42,938 nucleotides of DNA from Clostridia bacterium. GTDB taxonomy: Bacteria > Bacillota > Clostridia > Oscillospirales > CAG-272. Location: positions 1 through 42,938 of the forward strand of contig JAGBIA010000027.1 of assembly GCA_017935225.1 (NCBI GenBank). Reading direction: 5' to 3'. Under the pieces are notes generated by a model, which saw nothing but the letters and a program-made list of their open reading frames with translations, was not told the origin of the DNA and made no database searches. The position numbers and the translations under genes are program-made. This document shows, piece by piece, positions 40,745-42,938 of the stretch (positions are counted from its first letter, which is position 1; the number at the start of each line of letters is the position of its first letter).

Positions 40745-41611
40745 TCTTTTCAGCATCGCCTTTGCGTTGCGTGCGGCGATCGCGAGCATTACGGTGAACA
40801 CGCTCTTGTCGAGATCCTTTGCGATCTTCGAGAGCGATTTTTTGCCTTTGAGCGCGGCATAATATGCGTAGCAAGCCACGAGCGTCATCTTGAAGTTGTC
40901 GGGGAATGCCTCAAACTGTCCTTTTGCCCAGATCAGCATACCCTTGGGGTTGTCCTGCGCCTTGGTGCTGTTCTTGGTAAGCCCGTCCTCAAGGTAATTG
41001 CAAACGTAAATTATATCCTTGTAGAAACGCAGATAATAGCCATCCTTCGCTATTCTGTTCCAGACCACCTCTTCGGTAAGGAAGTTTTCTCCCTCGATCT
41101 CGGGGAAGGGGTACTCGCGCAGAACGCTCGTGAAATATACCTCAGCCTTGTCGCCGAGAAGTCCGTTCTTCTCGCGCTCGGTGTTTTTGCAATCGATATA
41201 GGGAGAAGAGAGCGGGGAACCGATGACCTTCTCAGCTGAATATCCGCGGTATCCCGAAACGCCTGCCCACTTTTTAGAGTCGTCAAGCGAAGATACCCAG
41301 GAGAGTATCTTCTCGATCGCATCGGGGAGCAGATAATCGTCCGAGTCAACGATAAAGAAAAGCTCGCCTGATGCCATTTTTACACCGTGGTTTATGGCTC
41401 TGTGCTTGCCGCCGTTCTGCACCTTTTTGTAATTTATTTTAAAAGGATTATCGTTCTGCGTGATCTTCGCAAAATATTCCTCTGTTGCGTCCTTGCTTCC
41501 GTCGTCGACTACTACCCATTCAAAATCCTTTGAGGTCTGTGCGAGCAGAGACTGATAGAGATTGTCAATAATGTACGCTCTGTTGTAGCTTGGTGTAAAT
41601 ACCGTGATCAT
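40742..41611 (-). CDS. Family 2 glycosyltransferase
   Basis: A 289-residue GT-A fold glycosyltransferase. The N-terminus ITVFTPSYNRAYIIDNLYQSLL and WVVVDDGSKDATEE are the nucleotide-binding region; FFIVDSDDYLLPDA contains the D-x-D metal site; LTEEVVWNRIAKDGYYLRFY is the acceptor-side segment. It probably adds a sugar to a surface polysaccharide. The start is ATG at 41611 (minus), after GGAGGG; upstream frame sequence overlaps the promoter. The C-terminal Lys-rich region (KGKKSLSK) is unremarkable. It has its own promoter, and its end shares a terminator with the pyridoxal kinase gene. Confidence 0.9.
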   Translation of the reverse strand: MITVFTPSYNRAYIIDNLYQSLLAQTSKDFEWVVVDDGSKDATEEYFAKITQNDNPFKINYKKVQNGGKHRAINHGVKMASGELFFIVDSDDYLLPDAIEKILSWVSSLDDSKKWAGVSGYRGYSAEKVIGSPLSSPYIDCKNTEREKNGLLGDKAEVYFTSVLREYPFPEIEGENFLTEEVVWNRIAKDGYYLRFYKDIIYVCNYLEDGLTKNSTKAQDNPKGMLIWAKGQFEAFPDNFKMTLVACYAYYAALKGKKSLSKIAKDLDKSVFTVMLAIAARNAKAMLKR

Positions 41612-41645
41612 ACGCCCTCCGCAAAAAGAAAAATTCTCTGAAACT

Positions 41646-41674
41646 ATTATACCAAAAAGAGAAGCACTTGTCAA
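41646..41674 (-). promoter_or_regulatory. Sigma-A promoter of the glycosyltransferase gene
   Basis: On the minus strand TTGACA (41674-41669), 17-base spacer, TATAAT (41651-41646) with a TGG just before it (extended -10). Confidence 0.87.
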
Positions 41675-41684
41675 CAACTAAAAG

Positions 41685-41711
41685 ATGGCTGAGCGCGAGT
41701 GCCTCAGCCAT
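41685..41711 (-). terminator. Terminator of the zinc-ribbon gene, overlapping its stop
   Basis: ATGGCTGAG (41685-41693) pairs with CTCAGCCAT (41703-41711), loop of nine. Read on the minus strand it is followed by CTTTT. The stop codon of the gene (41706-41704) lies inside the first arm. Confidence 0.8.
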
Positions 41712-42321
41712 TTTGTATTTTTTCCTTGAACGTTATATCCGCAACCACGTTGCCCTCGTCGTCGTAGAGGTGGACCCGATCAAGAGAGGCAAAATATGCA
41801 TTGTCGCAGTTGTCGTAGAGCCAATAGCCCTCAAGTATGCCTGCCTTTTCATCGAGCTTTGATACCGATATCGGAGAGACTCTTGAGAAAGGCTCGTGCG
41901 CGTCGTGATCCTTGGATAGAAGAAGTATCTCGTTCGGAAGTATATCGTAATACTGCTTACAGATATTTGCCTTGGCTCTCAATTTCTCCTCGTGTTTGAC
42001 TACTCCGCTGAGGTTATCGTCTATACGCTTGAAGTGAGAAGGTTTTGAGGAGATTATGACCAGCAAGGGAAGTACGATTATTGCCGAGTACATTGCTATA
42101 GGTAAGATCATGAGGAAACCGAAATAAGCGAACCAAGCGATCAGACAGATGAGAGCCGATCTTGGAACGTCGTTGTATATTTTGCCGCAGTGTGAGCAAA
42201 TTCCGTAGTGTCGGCCGAACGAAATTTTCATATGCAGATAAAAGTATTTCTTTCTATACTCAGCCGAATCAGCCTCTTTATCTATAAGCTTTCCACACCA
42301 CGGACACCGTGTTCTGTTCAT
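41704..42321 (-). CDS. Zinc-ribbon membrane protein of unknown function
   Basis: A 205-residue protein. Two Cys pairs, CPWC (6-9) and CSHC (42-45), make a split zinc ribbon around a basic linker. Two adjoining hydrophobic segments (about 56-74 and 76-92) probably form a membrane hairpin. The C-terminal 110 residues are soluble and mixed alpha/beta (LEGYWLYDNCDNAYFASLDR, then a short strand repeat). The family is not recognised; proteins of this layout are frequent in Clostridia and Bacteroidia without assigned role. ATG at 42321 (minus) has AAAGGA about seven bases upstream. Promoter and terminator are both its own. Confidence 0.7.
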   Translation of the reverse strand: MNRTRCPWCGKLIDKEADSAEYRKKYFYLHMKISFGRHYGICSHCGKIYNDVPRSALICLIAWFAYFGFLMILPIAMYSAIIVLPLLVIISSKPSHFKRIDDNLSGVVKHEEKLRAKANICKQYYDILPNEILLLSKDHDAHEPFSRVSPISVSKLDEKAGILEGYWLYDNCDNAYFASLDRVHLYDDEGNVVADITFKEKIQNG

Positions 42322-42414
42322 CGCAATTCCTTTCTGACGTTGTTTCTGCTTATTAACTCGCTAAAATCTTAAAATATTTCACTTTTTGCAAAAAATTCAA
42401 AATTTATTGAAAAT

Positions 42415-42443
42415 ATTATAGCATGCCTGAGGAAGTATGTCAA
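42415..42443 (-). promoter_or_regulatory. Sigma-A promoter of the zinc-ribbon gene
   Basis: On the minus strand TTGACA (42443-42438), 17-base spacer, TATAAT (42420-42415). It would give an A/T-rich leader of about 87 bases (42322-42408) in which no convincing fold is seen. Confidence 0.87.
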
Positions 42444-42760
42444 GGTAATAGGGCGAAGTTTCTTATTTAAGATGCAGACGGAAGTGCATTTTGTAACCGT
42501 TGCCACATCGGCAGGGGACCCCTACCGAAATTATGGATTTTTGCTGATTTGCGCGCCTTGGGTAACGACATCTAACTTGTTTATCCACTTTTCTCTTTGA
42601 AGCCGAAGGCGCAAAGAGAAAAGTTAGGAAAAGAGAAACGCCGTTTTAGGAGATTTCGCTCGTTGCGACGAGCGACCAAGGCTCTGCCTTTGGAAACCGC
42701 AAGCTTTTTGAAAAAAGCTTGATCAAAAACTTTCCTGTGGCGCTTAGCCTGAGTTAGATA
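42444..42760. repeat. Gene-free mosaic of hairpins
   Basis: No credible gene. The stretch holds successive stems: 42509-42527 (G/C-rich, around AGGGG-CCCCT), 42588-42623 (12-bp stem CTTTTCTCTTTG with an inner GCC-GAA-GGC in its loop), 42656-42675 (TCGCTCG/CGAGCGA), 42676-42693 (CCAAGGC with GCCTTTGG, one bulge) and 42700-42721 (CAAGCTTTTT/AAAAAGCTTG). The CCAAGGCTCTGCC...CAAGCTTTTTG series resembles dispersed repeats I associate with gut Clostridia genomes. It resembles the left end of the window in design, not sequence. Confidence 0.7.
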
Positions 42761-42777
42761 TTACTCTTCACAATAAA

Positions 42778-42816
42778 AAAGAAACACGCGGTAGCGAGCT
42801 GTACGCGTGTTTCTTT
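42778..42816. terminator. Orphan terminator-like stem
   Basis: AAAGAAACACGCG (42778-42790) pairs perfectly over 13 bp with CGCGTGTTTCTTT (42804-42816). No gene in the window ends here, so it may serve a gene beyond the right edge on the minus strand or be part of a repeat. Confidence 0.7.
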
Positions 42817-42877
42817 AAATTTAGATTATAAAAGCCTTTGCTTTGGCTACATGTCAAACGTGTATATTTTTTATCTT

Positions 42878-42910
42878 GTTCGTAGGGGCGACCTGCGGTC
42901 GCCCGCCTTG
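42878..42910. repeat. Short palindromic GTAGGGGCGACC-type repeat
   Basis: GGGCGACC (42886-42893) pairs with GGTCGCCC (42897-42904), loop TGC. The TAGGGGCGACC...GGTCGCCC form resembles a frequent dispersed repeat of gut Clostridia. It lies 28 bases from the window end. Confidence 0.65.
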
Positions 42911-42938
42911 AAATAAAAGTTACTTTTGTAGTACAACG

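Noticed and set aside
42444..42938. Protein gene or transposase remnant at the right end
   Set aside because: No open frame with a plausible SD or pattern; the sequence is dominated by stems.

Overview
The window looks like a chromosomal contig from an uncultured gut-type Clostridia (Bacillota). Three things point there: the gene order radical SAM protein-smc-ftsY-rdgB-yhbY-nadD-yqeK-LCP-rsfS-leuS and dgt-dnaG-rpoD, strong purine-rich Shine-Dalgarno (SD) sequences, and sigma-A promoters close to TTGACA-17-TATAAT. No rRNA, tRNA, CRISPR array, phage or transposase gene was found. Both ends are made of hairpin-rich repeats, the kind of sequence that often breaks an assembly, so the window may be a complete contig.

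Layout. 1-1470: two tandem copies of a leader packed with small hairpins, a four-helix-bundle (IVS/Avd-like) protein gene, and a gene whose N-terminus resembles the RRXRR/PLMP module of IscB-type proteins and which appears to start at ATC. 1487-5343: a GNAT acetyltransferase, a polysaccharide deacetylase lipoprotein and a parallel beta-helix lipoprotein. 5384-17252: a long housekeeping block for chromosome structure and protein targeting (smc, ftsY), nucleotide-pool cleaning (rdgB), ribosome-related factors (yhbY, rsfS), NAD synthesis (nadD), Ap4A hydrolysis (yqeK), wall-polymer attachment (LCP) and leuS. 17268-22958: two GH78-type alpha-L-rhamnosidase-like enzymes and a NodB-barrel-like protein, a probable cytoplasmic glycan-degradation set. 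23000-28858: rpsU, a convergent pair (FkbM methyltransferase then a DUF6259-like glycosidase), then hinT and an ABC exporter.

28932-38039: a zinc-ribbon membrane protein, aspartate kinase, the macromolecular-synthesis operon dgt-dnaG-rpoD, and an orphan solute-binding lipoprotein with an acidic tail. 38051-42321: a HAD hydrolase, a C-terminally truncated MocR/PdxR-type regulator divergent from a pyridoxal kinase, a family 2 glycosyltransferase and a second zinc-ribbon membrane protein. 42322-42938 has no gene: it holds a promoter for the upstream minus-strand gene, a mosaic of hairpins, an orphan terminator-like stem and another short palindromic repeat.

Most notable are: the tandem hairpin array at the left end, where one hairpin differs in sequence between copies but keeps perfect pairing; the apparent ATC start preceded by a good SD; compact signals in which terminators share bases with stop codons, with a following promoter or with the next ribosome binding site; and the truncated regulator beside the pyridoxal kinase it probably controls. 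All functional names come from reading motifs by eye; no database search was run.
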